From Duganella sp. (lineage in GTDB: Bacteria > Pseudomonadota > Gammaproteobacteria > Burkholderiales > Burkholderiaceae_D): 41,968 bases of DNA. Within the stretch, counting starts at the first letter, position 1. Each line of letters begins with the position of its first letter. The stretch is taken from contig JAMFSU010000002.1 of the NCBI GenBank assembly GCA_026225475.1, forward strand, positions 1 through 41,968. Reading direction: 5' to 3'. This document shows positions 8,036-17,567 of the stretch, one piece after another. The notes under the pieces are model-generated. The model had not been told where the DNA came from. It ran no database searches and saw only the letters and a list, made by a program, of their open reading frames with translations. A program made the position numbers and the translations under genes.

Positions 8036-9250
8036 ATGAGTTCCTCCGCATCTGTCGCTGAATTTCCCTTGGTTGCCCGTATCCACGATGATGCGCAGGC
8101 GTTGGCCGCTGCGCATGCATTGGCCGTCGAACTGCAGCGCGAAGCCGCCGTGCGTGACCGCGAGCGGCGGCTGCCGTGGCCGGAACTGGAGCGCTATGTG
8201 CGCTCTGGCCTGTGGGGCATCACGGTGCCGCAAGCCTATGGCGGCGCTGGGGTCTCGCATGTCACGCTGGCGGAAGTGACGGCCATCATCGCGGCGGCAG
8301 ACGGCGCAATCGGGCAGATTCCGCAGAATCATTACTATGCTGTGGAATTGATCCGGCTCAATGGTAGCGAAGCACAACAGCGTTTTTATTTCGAGCGCGT
8401 ATTGCAAGGCGAGCGTTTCGGCAATGCGCTGGCGGAAATCGGTACCAAGACCTCGGCCGAACGCCGTACGCGCCTGAGCGCTGACGGCCATGGCGCTTAT
8501 CGCATCAATGGACGCAAGTTTTATGCAACCGGCGCGCTGTTTGCCGATTGGGTACCGACTTCGGTCATCGACGACAACGGCGTGCAGCAACTGGCCATTG
8601 TGTCGCGTCAGGCGACCGGACTGAGCATCATCGACGACTGGTCGGGTTTCGGTCAACGTACCACCGGCAGCGGTTCGGCGGTGTTTGACAATGTAGCGGT
8701 TGCGGCGGATGCCGTGCTCGGCTTTCAGGCGGCCTATGAACAGCCGACACCGGCCGGACCGTTGGCGCAATTGCTGCATGCGGCCATTGATCTCGGCATT
8801 GCCCGTGCCGCCTATGCGGATTTGATCCGCTTTGTGAAGACGCGCTCGCGACCATGGATAGACAGCGGCGTGGAACGCGCCAGCGATGATCCTTTGACGA
8901 TTCATGCCGTCGGCGACTTGACGATACAACTGCATGCGGCCGAAGCTTTGCTGGAACGCGCTGCGCGCAAGGTCGATGACGCGCGCGCCGAGGCCAATGC
9001 AGACACTGTGGCGGCGGCATCGATTGCGGTCGCGGAGGCACGTGTGCTGAGCACAGATGTGTCGCTGGCCGCGGGCAGCAAGCTGTTCGAGCTGGCGGGT
9101 TCACAAGCGACCTTGGCCGAACACAATCTCGATCGCCACTGGCGCAATGCGCGCACGCATACCTTGCACGATCCAGTGCGCTGGAAGTACCACGCCATCG
9201 GCAATTATTATCTCAACGACAAGAATCCGCCGCGGCACGGCGCGCTTTGA
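8036..9250 (+). CDS. sfnB: SfnB-type sulfur acquisition oxidoreductase (acyl-CoA dehydrogenase fold)
   Basis: 404 residues from the ATG at 8036. The protein has the acyl-CoA dehydrogenase / DszC monooxygenase fold: N-terminal helical domain (LPWPELERYVRSGLWGITVP), flavin-contacting region (RFGNALAEIGTKT), beta domain (YRINGRKFYATGALFADW) and the C-terminal helical bundle. The overall pattern matches the SfnB family, flavin-dependent enzymes of sulfone and organosulfur use under sulfate limitation. The catalytic Glu of true acyl-CoA dehydrogenases is not evident. It is followed after 19 bp by a flavin monooxygenase gene, and the two probably form an operon. An in-frame GTG/ATG further upstream (7991) was set aside because it lacks conservation. 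Confidence 0.85.
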   Translation: MSSSASVAEFPLVARIHDDAQALAAAHALAVELQREAAVRDRERRLPWPELERYVRSGLWGITVPQAYGGAGVSHVTLAEVTAIIAAADGAIGQIPQNHYYAVELIRLNGSEAQQRFYFERVLQGERFGNALAEIGTKTSAERRTRLSADGHGAYRINGRKFYATGALFADWVPTSVIDDNGVQQLAIVSRQATGLSIIDDWSGFGQRTTGSGSAVFDNVAVAADAVLGFQAAYEQPTPAGPLAQLLHAAIDLGIARAAYADLIRFVKTRSRPWIDSGVERASDDPLTIHAVGDLTIQLHAAEALLERAARKVDDARAEANADTVAAASIAVAEARVLSTDVSLAAGSKLFELAGSQATLAEHNLDRHWRNARTHTLHDPVRWKYHAIGNYYLNDKNPPRHGAL

Positions 9251-9269
9251 TCTTTTTATTGCCTTCTGC

Positions 9270-10658
9270 ATGAGCCCTACCGGAAAAAAAGAAATCCGCC
9301 TGAACGCGTTCAGCATGAATTGCGTCAGCCATATCAATCACGGCCTGTGGACGCATCCACGTGACCGCTCGCAGGATTACACGGACATCGCCTACTGGAC
9401 CGAGCTGGCCCAGTTGCTCGAACGTGGCAAGTTCGATGGCTTGTTTCTGGCTGACATTGTCGGTGTCTACGATGTGTATCAAAACGCCGTCGATCTGACG
9501 TTGCGCGAATCGATACAGTTGCCGGTCAACGATCCTATGTTGTTGATTTCCGCGATGGGCCATGTCACGCAACATCTGGGCTTCGGTATCACTGTCAATC
9601 TGAGCTACGAGGCGCCGTTCCTGTTTGCGCGCCGCATGTCGACGCTCGATCATTTGACCAAGGGACGGGTTGGCTGGAACATTGTCACCGGCTATCTTGA
9701 CAGTGCTGCGCGCGCCATGGGTTTGTCGGAGCAGCTCGAACATGATCAACGCTATGATCGCGCCGACGAATTCATGGAGGTGGTCTACAAGTTATGGGAA
9801 GGTAGTTGGGAAGACGATGCGGTGCTACGTGACCGTGGTCAGCGCATCTATGCGCAACCGGACAAGGTGCACAAGATCGCCCATCGCGGCGACTACTACC
9901 AAGTCGAAGGCATTCATCTGAGTGAGCCATCGCGCCAGCGCACGCCGGTGTTGTATCAAGCCGGCTCATCGGGGCGCGGCCAGGCATTCGGCGCACGTCA
10001 TGCTGAATGCGTGTTTGTTTCGGGACAAAGCAAGGACGCGGTGCGCAAGCTGGTCAGCGACATCCGCGCCAGTGCAGTGCGCGCAGGACGGCGCGCCGAG
10101 GACGTCAAGGTGTTCATGGGCTTGACCGTGGTGGTGGCAGCGACCGAAAAAGAAGCGCAGGAAAAATATCGCGAATACCAACGCTATGCTAACCCCGAAG
10201 CCGGGCTGGCGCATTTTTCCAGCGGTACCGGCATCGACTTTTCGCAGTACGAACTCGATGAACCGATTCGTCAGGTTAAGACCAATTCGATTGAATCGCT
10301 GGTCAAGACCGTCACCAATCCGGAACTGAACTGGACTAAGCGCAAGCTGCTGCAGCAAATGGAACTGGGCGGGCGCTATGCGGCCATTGTCGGTTCGACG
10401 CAGCAGGTCGCCGATGCGCTCGAGGCCTGGGTGCGCGAGACCGATATCGATGGTTTCAACCTGACCCGTACCGTGACGCCGGAGAGCTTCGAGGACTTCG
10501 TCGATCTGGTGATTCCAGAGCTGCAAAGTCGCGGCTCCTACAAGCACGATTACGCGCCGGGCAGCCTGCGTGAGAAGTTGTTCCAAGCCGATGCGCGGTT
10601 GCCGTCACGTCATCCTGGCGCCAGCTTTCGCAGAGCGACGGCAGTCGTTGCGCCCTGA
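9270..10658 (+). CDS. Flavin-dependent monooxygenase, NtaA/SnaA/DszA family
   Basis: 462 residues from the ATG at 9270, 19 bp after sfnB. Family signatures of class C (bacterial-luciferase-like) monooxygenases are clear: LNAFSMNCVSHINHGLWTHP at the start, the FDGLFLADIVGVYDVY strand and loop, MSTLDHLTKGRVGWNIVTGY, and PVLYQAGSSGRGQAFGARHA. These enzymes use reduced FMN from a separate reductase to oxidise sulfur or nitrogen compounds (DszA on sulfones, SnaA, NtaA). With sfnB in front and transporters behind, a role in releasing sulfur from organic sulfones or sulfonates is likely. No flavin reductase gene is present nearby. The frame is open upstream but overlaps sfnB and is not family-like. 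Confidence 0.88.
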   Translation: MSPTGKKEIRLNAFSMNCVSHINHGLWTHPRDRSQDYTDIAYWTELAQLLERGKFDGLFLADIVGVYDVYQNAVDLTLRESIQLPVNDPMLLISAMGHVTQHLGFGITVNLSYEAPFLFARRMSTLDHLTKGRVGWNIVTGYLDSAARAMGLSEQLEHDQRYDRADEFMEVVYKLWEGSWEDDAVLRDRGQRIYAQPDKVHKIAHRGDYYQVEGIHLSEPSRQRTPVLYQAGSSGRGQAFGARHAECVFVSGQSKDAVRKLVSDIRASAVRAGRRAEDVKVFMGLTVVVAATEKEAQEKYREYQRYANPEAGLAHFSSGTGIDFSQYELDEPIRQVKTNSIESLVKTVTNPELNWTKRKLLQQMELGGRYAAIVGSTQQVADALEAWVRETDIDGFNLTRTVTPESFEDFVDLVIPELQSRGSYKHDYAPGSLREKLFQADARLPSRHPGASFRRATAVVAP

Positions 10659-10744
10659 TCAGAAAGCAAATATTCAAACGATAAAAGATTCGTTTTGTTG
10701 CGCTAGCAGCGCAGCTACATTGATTGCTTTTTTGAAGGTAATCC

Positions 10745-11554
10745 ATGTCTCTCTTCTTTCATCGTTGCCTGGCAGGTTTGTTGTTGTTGAGTGCAGTGTC
10801 CATCGCATCGGCGCAAGACAAGGTCTTGAAAGTCGGCGTCACCAGTGGCCCGCATGCACAGATTTTCGACGTGGTCAAACGCGTATTCGAGCGCAACAAT
10901 CCTGGCTATAAAGTACAGATCGTTGAGTTCAATGATTACATTCAACCCGATGCTGCACTCGATGCCGGTGAGCTTGACGCCAACAGTTATCAGCACCGGC
11001 CTTTCCTGAATGCGCAGATCAAGGTACGCGGCTACAAACTCTATGGCACTGGCACCACGTTCATCGGACCAATGGCGGTGTACTCGAAGAAATACCGGCG
11101 GCTGGCGGATCTCCCGGTGGGTGCCAAGATCGGTATTCCGAATGACCCCGCCAATGAAAGTCGTGTCCTGCTGCTGTTGCAAAAGCATGGCGTGATCAAG
11201 TTGCGTGCCGGCATCGATCCTTTGGTCGGCGTGAATGCGACGCCAATCGATGTGGTCGAGAACCCGAAAAAATGGAAGTTCATTGAAATCGATGCCGCCC
11301 AATTGGCGCGCACGCTCGATGATCTTGATGCGTCGGCCATCAATGCCGACTTTGCCGCCAAGGCGGGTCTGCATCCGGTGCGCGATAGCCTGGTGGTGGA
11401 GAGCGGCGATAGTCCCTATGCTTGCCTGATCGCGGTGCGCGAAAAGGATAAGGACCAGGTCTGGTTGCCCAAGCTGGTCAAAGCCTATCAGTCCGATGAG
11501 GTGAAGAAATACATCGAGACCGAGTTCAAGGGCGGCATCCTGGCCGGCTGGTAA
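10745..11554 (+). CDS. MetQ/NlpA-family periplasmic binding protein
   Basis: 269 residues with GAAGGTAA before the ATG. A signal peptide (MSLFFHRCLAGLLLLSAVSI, cleavage near ASA/QDKV at residue 23) precedes a MetQ fold: VLKVGVTSGPHAQI, VEFNDYIQPDAALDAGELDA, NSYQHRPFL and IGIPNDPANESRVL. MetQ proteins bind methionine for the MetNI transporter. Unlike typical MetQ/NlpA there is no lipobox cysteine, so it should be a free periplasmic protein. No metN or metI gene lies beside it, so it is an orphan that may pair with a remote transporter or bind another sulfur compound. It probably belongs to the same sulfur-starvation response as sfnB. A 3' convergent gene begins 15 bp later. Confidence 0.88.
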   Translation: MSLFFHRCLAGLLLLSAVSIASAQDKVLKVGVTSGPHAQIFDVVKRVFERNNPGYKVQIVEFNDYIQPDAALDAGELDANSYQHRPFLNAQIKVRGYKLYGTGTTFIGPMAVYSKKYRRLADLPVGAKIGIPNDPANESRVLLLLQKHGVIKLRAGIDPLVGVNATPIDVVENPKKWKFIEIDAAQLARTLDDLDASAINADFAAKAGLHPVRDSLVVESGDSPYACLIAVREKDKDQVWLPKLVKAYQSDEVKKYIETEFKGGILAGW

Positions 11555-11569
11555 GGTCGCGCCAGTGTG

Positions 11570-12436
11570 TTAGCGCTGCATGCCCCAGCGTTTGACGGTC
11601 AAGCGCTCGATCGTGTTGAAGCCGAGATGCTCGACCAGCAAGCCGATCAGCGTGACCATGGCCAGGCCGGCAAACACTTTGTCGGTGTAGAGTTCATTGC
11701 GATTCTGGAAGATGTACCAGCCCAGGCCGCCTTTGCCGCTGGAGGCACCGAACACTAGTTCGGCGGCAATCAGGGTGCGCCAGGCAAACGCCCAGCCAAT
11801 ACGCAAGCCAGCCAATATCGATGGCAGCGCTGCCGGTACCAGGATGAACAGCACGAAGCGCACGCCGCGCAAACCATAGTTGCGCCCGGCCATGCGCAAG
11901 GTGTCGGAGACGGCCAGGAAGCCGGCATAGGTATTGAGCGTCAAGGCCCACAACACCGAATGCACCAGCACGAAGATCAGACTATTGTCGCCCAGACCGA
12001 ACCACAGCAAGGCTAGCGGCAGCAGCGCGATGGCGGGCAGTGGATTGAACATCGAGGTGAGCGTGCTGAGCAGATCGCGGCCTAGTTGCGTCGACACGGC
12101 CAGCGTGGTCAATATCAAGGACAGCACGATGCCGATCAGATAGCCCTTGAGGAGCACTTGCAGCGAGATCCACACTTTGCCAGGCAATTCGCCGGTGACG
12201 ACGCCATCTACAAATGCCAGCGCGGTCTGGCTGAAACTGGGCAACAGCAAGTCATTGTTTTGCCAGCGCGCGGCCAGCTCCCACAGCAGGGCCAGTACCA
12301 GGAGGATCACACTCTTGCGCAGCCAGCCTTGTTGCCAGATGCGGTGCCACAGTCCCAGTGGCCGCTCCAGTGGGACATCGGCCAACGGTGTGAGGGCGAT
12401 TTCATATTCAGCGCGGACAGGTGGATCGAAAGGCAT
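11570..12436 (-). CDS. Sulfonate/taurine-type ABC transporter, permease
   Basis: 288 residues: a cytoplasmic N-terminus of about 40 residues, then roughly six membrane segments. The binding-protein-dependent permease domain carries the EAA-like loop ALPSILAGLRIGWAFAWRTLIAAEL near residues 200-230, as in SsuC/TauC. It is last of three leftward genes (binding protein, ATPase, permease), 39 bp after the ATPase gene. Substrate is inferred from the family and from the sulfur genes opposite: sulfonates or sulfate esters, though nitrate, cyanate and thiamine-precursor systems share this family. Confidence 0.88.
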   Translation of the reverse strand: MPFDPPVRAEYEIALTPLADVPLERPLGLWHRIWQQGWLRKSVILLVLALLWELAARWQNNDLLLPSFSQTALAFVDGVVTGELPGKVWISLQVLLKGYLIGIVLSLILTTLAVSTQLGRDLLSTLTSMFNPLPAIALLPLALLWFGLGDNSLIFVLVHSVLWALTLNTYAGFLAVSDTLRMAGRNYGLRGVRFVLFILVPAALPSILAGLRIGWAFAWRTLIAAELVFGASSGKGGLGWYIFQNRNELYTDKVFAGLAMVTLIGLLVEHLGFNTIERLTVKRWGMQR

Positions 12437-12475
12437 CAGAGGCTCGCAGCAGGAAGGGGCGGGGACGGCGCGTAA

Positions 12476-13303
12476 TTAGTAGGAAAAGCGCACGTCCTGG
12501 AAATGGATCGGGGCCGCAGCCGGTTGGTTTTCGTCGAACAGCAGCCGGTGAATACGGCGCGCGGTTTCCTGAAAGCTGACGCCACCCAGGCTTTGCAGAT
12601 CGTATTGATGGCTGTTGATTTCGGCGCGCACCCGGCCTGGATGCGGTGACAGCAATAGGATGCGGTTACCGACCACCAATGCTTCTTCGATTGAATGGGT
12701 CACGAACAGCAGCGTGAAGCGGACTTCGTCCCACAGCGTCAGCAATTCTGCCTGCATCTTGCGTCGGGTCAGCGCATCGAGCGCGGCAAACGGTTCGTCC
12801 ATCAGCAGCATTTTGGGTTGCATCGCCAGCGCGCGGGCAATTGCCACGCGTGCTTTCATGCCGCCCGACAGCGTATGCGGATAGGCGTCGGCAAAGCGTG
12901 TCAGGCCGACCTTGTCGAGATAGTGGGTCGCGCGCTCAGCGGCTTCACGCTTGCCTAGCGTGCGCGAGGCTAGTAGTGGAAACATGACGTTTTGCAGCAC
13001 GGTTTTCCATGGCGGCAATTGGTCGAATTCCTGAAATACCACGATGCGGTCTGGTCCCGGCTGGCGGATGATCTGGCCATCCAGGCGGATCTCGCCAGCG
13101 GCCGGTGGGAGGAAGCCGCCGACCGCTTTCAATAGGCTCGATTTGCCACAGCCGGACGGCCCCAGTAGTACGAAACGGTCAGCCGGGTAGACATCGAAGC
13201 TGACATCGTGGGTGGCCTGCACCACGGCGGTGGCGCTGCGATATTGCAGACCGACCCGGTCAACCTGCAGCAGCGGCGCAGGCTCAACTACCGGGCTGGA
13301 CAT
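12476..13303 (-). CDS. Sulfonate/taurine-type ABC transporter, ATP-binding protein
   Basis: 275 residues from the ATG at 13303, with Walker A GPSGCGKSS at 48-56, signature [15 protein letters not shown] and Walker B LLMDEPFAALD. The GCGKSSLLKAVGGF and VFQEFDQLPPWKTVLQNV stretches are typical of SsuB/TauB ATPases. The start overlaps the end of the binding-protein gene by 20 bp, with GAAG as ribosome site inside it; a TTG at 13315 is the alternative. The C-terminal 35 residues (LFDENQPAAAPIHFQDVRFSY) extend past the core domain. Confidence 0.9.
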   Translation of the reverse strand: MSSPVVEPAPLLQVDRVGLQYRSATAVVQATHDVSFDVYPADRFVLLGPSGCGKSSLLKAVGGFLPPAAGEIRLDGQIIRQPGPDRIVVFQEFDQLPPWKTVLQNVMFPLLASRTLGKREAAERATHYLDKVGLTRFADAYPHTLSGGMKARVAIARALAMQPKMLLMDEPFAALDALTRRKMQAELLTLWDEVRFTLLFVTHSIEEALVVGNRILLLSPHPGRVRAEINSHQYDLQSLGGVSFQETARRIHRLLFDENQPAAAPIHFQDVRFSY

Positions 13304-14282
13304 GGGCTTCTTCAAAGAAATAATCTTTCCACGATGCTGCGTGATTCTTCAGCACGCCCAGTTCGTAGAGCTTGTCGGCATAGACATAGCTGCGTTGCGG
13401 CGAGATGGTGAAGTCGATCTCGGGATCATTGACGATCTTGCGCACGAAGTCAGGTGATAGTTTCGACTTTTGCACACGAATGAAGGTATCGGCAGCCTTG
13501 GCCTTGTTGGCGCGGATGAATTGCGCCGCTTCTAGCAGGGCGCTATAAAAGGCCTTGTAGGTCTTGGGGTTGTCGTCGTGGAATTTTTGCGTGGTGTACA
13601 GCACGTTGAAGGTGGCCGGACCGCCGAGGATGTCGTAGGAACTCAGAATTTTGTGCACGTTCTTGTTTTCTAGCGCCTGATACTGAAATGGCGGGCTGGA
13701 GAAGTGCGTGTCGATCTCCGAGCCGCCAGCCATCAGCGCAACGGTGGCATCGGGGTGCGACAGGCTCACCGAGATGTTGTCGAAGCGCTTGTAGTCGTTC
13801 TTGCCGAACAGACGTGCAGTTTCGATCTGCAACGTGCGCGACTGGAAGCCGACGCCGGCGGCCGGCACGGCGATGCGGTCCTTTTCAGTCAAGTCTTGCA
13901 GGGTCTTGACCTTGGGATTGTTGCTCAGCAGGTAATTGGGCATGGACCCGAGCGCGGCAATCGCCTTGACGTTCTGGCGCCCGCGGGTGCGATCCCACAA
14001 GGTCAGCATTGGCGGCAAACCGGCCGAGACCACGTCGAGCGCGCCAGCCAGCAGTGCTTCATTCATGCCGGTGGCGCCGGACAGGCTATTCCACTCCACT
14101 TTGATATCGAGGCCTTGCTGTTTGCCGTATTTTTCGATCAGTTTCTGGTCTTGCACGACATCGAGGATCAAATAACCGATGCCGAATTGCTGGGCAATAC
14201 GGATCTGACCTTCGGCGTGGGCTGGCATCGCTGCCAGCAGGCCGAGTGCGCAGGCAGCGCTGAGGACTTGTTTGAACAACAT
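13284..14282 (-). CDS. Sulfonate/taurine-type ABC transporter, substrate-binding protein (NMT1/TauA-like)
   Basis: 332 residues from the ATG at 14282, which has GGAG upstream; ATG 14294 lacks one. Signal peptide MLFKQVLSAACALGLLAAMP with cleavage near AHA/EGQI. The mature protein begins IRIAQQFGIGYLILDVVQDQ, then has WNSLSGATGMNEALLAGALD and DVVSAGLPPMLTLWDR, the SsuA/TauA/NMT1 layout for periplasmic capture of sulfonates and similar compounds. It is the first gene of the three-gene leftward transporter. A weak TATACT -10 (plus-strand 14394-14399) lies about 110 bp upstream. Exact ligand unknown. Confidence 0.88.
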   Translation of the reverse strand: MLFKQVLSAACALGLLAAMPAHAEGQIRIAQQFGIGYLILDVVQDQKLIEKYGKQQGLDIKVEWNSLSGATGMNEALLAGALDVVSAGLPPMLTLWDRTRGRQNVKAIAALGSMPNYLLSNNPKVKTLQDLTEKDRIAVPAAGVGFQSRTLQIETARLFGKNDYKRFDNISVSLSHPDATVALMAGGSEIDTHFSSPPFQYQALENKNVHKILSSYDILGGPATFNVLYTTQKFHDDNPKTYKAFYSALLEAAQFIRANKAKAADTFIRVQKSKLSPDFVRKIVNDPEIDFTISPQRSYVYADKLYELGVLKNHAASWKDYFFEEAHVQPGS

Positions 14283-14722
14283 GGCTTGCTCCATGGAAGA
14301 CGGCGACGAGCCTCACATTTCTTTACGCAAATCTGAGGGCAGGGGAACGAAGCTGCTGATTTCGCATAGTTGATGCAGTTCGTTATAACCACGCAGTATA
14401 TAAAGCCCGAGCAAGAATGAAAAACGCGTTTATTGCATATCTTTATGCGATTTTCGCTGCATTTTCTCTGTGATTGTTGCAGCTTGAAATTTTCGTGCGT
14501 ATTTGGTGTGTGTCACGGCCGTCGCTGCTGCTGGTAGCTGCTGCTATTTGCCGGCTGTCAAGGGGGAGAGGTCTTTGTGCAACGACACCGCCCAGCGGTG
14601 GAATAGTGCGATAAAGTACGCGCTATCCGGTACGGGATGTGCCGCGCATCGACCATTTGACAAGACAAACAATAAATCCAGGCAGTAAAGATTCAACGCA
14701 CGTCAATTAATACGGGATAACA
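14283..14722. other. Intergenic region between the ABC transporter and kup
   Basis: A divergent 440-bp spacer holding the promoters of both units. Visible elements: a GCATA-TCTT-TATGC inverted repeat at 14435-14448; a possible leftward -10 TATACT at 14394-14399 with only a poor -35; a 7-bp stem (TAGTGCG/CGCGCTA, one G-U pair) at 14604-14625; and a TTGACA at 14657-14662 that has no -10 at proper spacing. I see no convincing gene or known riboswitch. Confidence 0.5.
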
Positions 14723-16624
14723 ATGAGTTCCACGCAGACCAAAGCAAATTATTCTTTCCGGTCGAAAAAACTGCATCTGATCACGCTCGCAGCGCTCGGC
14801 GTGGTGTTCGGCGATATCGGCACCAGTCCTTTATATGCGCTCAAGGAGTGCTTCAATATCGAGCATGGCATTCCATTTTCGCCAGCGGCGGTGCTGGGGA
14901 TCATTTCGATGTTGTTTTGGGCTGTGACGGTAGTGGTGTCGCTGAAATACGTGCTGTTCGTCATGCGCGCCGATAACAATGGCGAAGGCGGTGTGCTGGC
15001 CTTGATGGCACTGTCGCTACGAACTGCCGTGAGCGGTTCGCCGCGCGCCAAACTGCTGATGATGCTGGGTGTTTTTGGCGCCTGTATGTTCTATGGCGAC
15101 GTGGTGATCACGCCGGCCATTTCGGTGCTCTCGGCGGTGGAGGGGATGGATATTGCGGTGCCGGGTACCTCGCGCTTCGTAATACCACTGACCTTGATCA
15201 TTCTGGTGATCCTGTTCCTGATCCAGCGCCATGGCACGACCGTAGTGGGCAAGCTGTTTGGCCCGGTCATGCTGGTCTGGTTCGTGTCCTTGGGCGTGCT
15301 TGGCATCTTCAATATTGTCAAAGCACCGGAAGTCTTGTTGGCGATCAATCCGATCTATGCCGTACATTTCATGACGACGCACTCGTTGCAGGCGTTTGTG
15401 GTGCTGGGTTCGGTGGTGCTGGTGTTGACCGGTGCCGAGGCGTTGTATGCCGATATGGGCCATTTCGGCATCCGGCCAATCCGCTTTGCCTGGTTGTACA
15501 CCGTGATGCCGTGCTTGTTGATCAATTATTTTGGCCAGGGCGCCAATTTGTTGATCAATCCGGCGGCTGTCGACAATCCATTTTATCGGATGGTGCCGGA
15601 CTTGCTGCTGGTGCCGATGGTGATCCTGGCGACCTTCGCTACGGTGATTGCCTCGCAGGCGGTGATTTCGGGGGCGTTTTCGCTGACCAGCCAGGCGATT
15701 CTGCTGGGCTTCGTGCCGCGCATGCGAATTCAACACACCTCGGCCGACGAACGCGGGCAGATTTATATCCCCTTGATCAACTGGATGCTGCTGGTGCTGG
15801 TGGTGGCGGTGGTATTAGCATTCAAGAAGTCCGACAATCTGGCCGCAGCCTACGGCGTGGCGGTGACCACGACGATGGTGATCACGACGATTCTGGCGGC
15901 AGTGGTGATGCGGATCGAGTGGAAGTGGCATCCGGTGCTGGTGACTTTGGTGATCTCTGCGTTCTTTACCGTCGATTTCGCATTTTTTGCCGCCAATTTG
16001 CTGAAGATCACCGATGGTGGCTGGTTCCCGTTGCTGCTCGGCGGAGTTGCATTCTTCCTGCTGATGACCTGGTATTCGGGCCGCATGCTGTTGCGCACCC
16101 GTATCAAGGATGACGGTATTCCACTGGAACCCTTCATCGAAGGCTTGCTGGCGCATCCGCCGCATCGTGTCGGCGGCACGGCGGTGTTCATGACTGGCAA
16201 TGTCAATACCGTACCGGTGGCCTTGCTGCACAATCTCAAGCACAACCGCATTCTGCATGAGCGTGTGGTCTTCCTGAAGATCAGTATCTGGGACGTGCCG
16301 TATGTCAGCGACGCCAGCCGGCTCACGCTCAAGGATTTGGGCGGCAACGTCTATTTGTTGCGCGCCGCGTTCGGCTTCAAGGAAGCACCGGAAGTGAACA
16401 AGGTGTTGGACCTGACTGCGACCCAGTTTGACATGGCATTCGACTTGATGGACACCTCGTTCTTCCTGGCGCGCGATACGGTGGTGCCGAGCAAGTTGCT
16501 GGGCATGTCGCTGTGGCGCGAACAGTTGTTCGCTTGGATGTACCAGAACGGCGCCAAGCCATCCGACTTCTTCCACATCCCGGCCAACCGCGTGGTCGAA
16601 CTCGGCACCAAGGTCGAGATTTAA
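14723..16624 (+). CDS. kup: Kup potassium uptake transporter
   Basis: 633 residues, the normal Kup/TrkD length. The hallmark [19 protein letters not shown] is at residues 26-44, followed by about twelve membrane helices to residue 460 and a C-terminal cytoplasmic domain of about 170 residues ([34 protein letters not shown]). Kup is a proton-coupled K+ importer in the inner membrane, constitutive in most bacteria and useful at low pH. The start ATG is preceded by GGGATAA, a weak ribosome site. The gene stands alone, with the convergent DMT permease ending 13 bp after it. Confidence 0.96.
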   Translation: MSSTQTKANYSFRSKKLHLITLAALGVVFGDIGTSPLYALKECFNIEHGIPFSPAAVLGIISMLFWAVTVVVSLKYVLFVMRADNNGEGGVLALMALSLRTAVSGSPRAKLLMMLGVFGACMFYGDVVITPAISVLSAVEGMDIAVPGTSRFVIPLTLIILVILFLIQRHGTTVVGKLFGPVMLVWFVSLGVLGIFNIVKAPEVLLAINPIYAVHFMTTHSLQAFVVLGSVVLVLTGAEALYADMGHFGIRPIRFAWLYTVMPCLLINYFGQGANLLINPAAVDNPFYRMVPDLLLVPMVILATFATVIASQAVISGAFSLTSQAILLGFVPRMRIQHTSADERGQIYIPLINWMLLVLVVAVVLAFKKSDNLAAAYGVAVTTTMVITTILAAVVMRIEWKWHPVLVTLVISAFFTVDFAFFAANLLKITDGGWFPLLLGGVAFFLLMTWYSGRMLLRTRIKDDGIPLEPFIEGLLAHPPHRVGGTAVFMTGNVNTVPVALLHNLKHNRILHERVVFLKISIWDVPYVSDASRLTLKDLGGNVYLLRAAFGFKEAPEVNKVLDLTATQFDMAFDLMDTSFFLARDTVVPSKLLGMSLWREQLFAWMYQNGAKPSDFFHIPANRVVELGTKVEI

Positions 16625-16637
16625 TTCATCAGCGGCG

Positions 16638-17474
16638 TTATCGGTGTAGGCCCAGCACGATAGCGCCGCAGGTGATCAGCAGGCAGGCGCCGATGCGCCG
16701 CAGAGTCAGTTTTTCGCCAAGGAACAGCGCGCCGATCAAGGCTGCGAATAGTACAGACGTCTCGCGCAAGGCAGAGACGGTTCCCATCGGCGCGAGCGTT
16801 ACCGCCCAAATCACGATGCCATAGGCCAGCAAGGACATTACGCCACCGGCCAGATTGAGCCCGATCTGCTTGCGCGGGCCGGTGAACGGCAGGCGGCCGT
16901 GCTGCCACCGGAAGATCAAGGCCAGCGGCACACTGTCGAGCACGAATAACCAACCTGAATAGGCCATTGCATTACCGGCGGTGCGCGCCCCTATACCATC
17001 GGTGACGGTATAGGCGGCAATGAAGGCGCCAGTGGTGAATGCCGCCAGCGGCGCGGACAATTGATGACGATCCTTGATCTGCGCCAGACTGATGATGCCG
17101 ACGGAGACCAGCGCAATCCCGCCCCAGGTATAGGCACTCATCTGTTCGCCGACCAGCAAGGCAGCACCGAGCGACACCAGCAGCGGCGACGAGCCGCGTG
17201 CAATCGGGTAGGACTGGCCGAAGTCGCCGATACGATAAGCGCGGATCAGGAATAGGTTGTAACCGGTATGCAGCAGCGCTGACAGTAGGATATAGGGCCA
17301 CGCTGAGGCTGGCGGCAAGGGCGTCAGCAACACCAGCGGCAGGCCGCCGAGGCCGGCGCCGATGGTCATGATGGTCAAGGCACCGAGGCGATCTCCGCTA
17401 CTCTTGAGCATGGCATTCCAGGATGCGTGCAACAGCGCTGCACACAGTACCAACAAGATCACGCCAAGACGCAT
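16638..17474 (-). CDS. DMT-superfamily permease (EamA family)
   Basis: 278 residues, nearly all hydrophobic: ten predicted membrane helices in two EamA repeats (about 1-135 and 145-278). Typical marks are LHASWNAMLKS at the start, the PIARGSSPLLVSLGAALLVGE segment closing repeat one, and VSALRETSVLFAALIGALFLGE closing repeat two. Members export or import small metabolites; substrate cannot be told from sequence. Leftward, convergent with kup. Confidence 0.88.
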   Translation of the reverse strand: MRLGVILLVLCAALLHASWNAMLKSSGDRLGALTIMTIGAGLGGLPLVLLTPLPPASAWPYILLSALLHTGYNLFLIRAYRIGDFGQSYPIARGSSPLLVSLGAALLVGEQMSAYTWGGIALVSVGIISLAQIKDRHQLSAPLAAFTTGAFIAAYTVTDGIGARTAGNAMAYSGWLFVLDSVPLALIFRWQHGRLPFTGPRKQIGLNLAGGVMSLLAYGIVIWAVTLAPMGTVSALRETSVLFAALIGALFLGEKLTLRRIGACLLITCGAIVLGLHR

Positions 17475-17567
17475 GTCGGCCAGCCGTCAACAGGGTTCAT
17501 CGGGAGCATTTGAGGGGGATGGCCTGCGGCCAAAAAGCCATCATCATAATACGATGACGGCAATTTT

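Noticed and set aside
14657..14662. TTGACA as a kup promoter -35
   Set aside because: No -10-like sequence at 16-18 bp; nearest candidate is 23 bp away.
14503..14688. 61-codon open frame upstream of kup
   Set aside because: Cys/Ala-rich with no recognisable pattern and no ribosome site.
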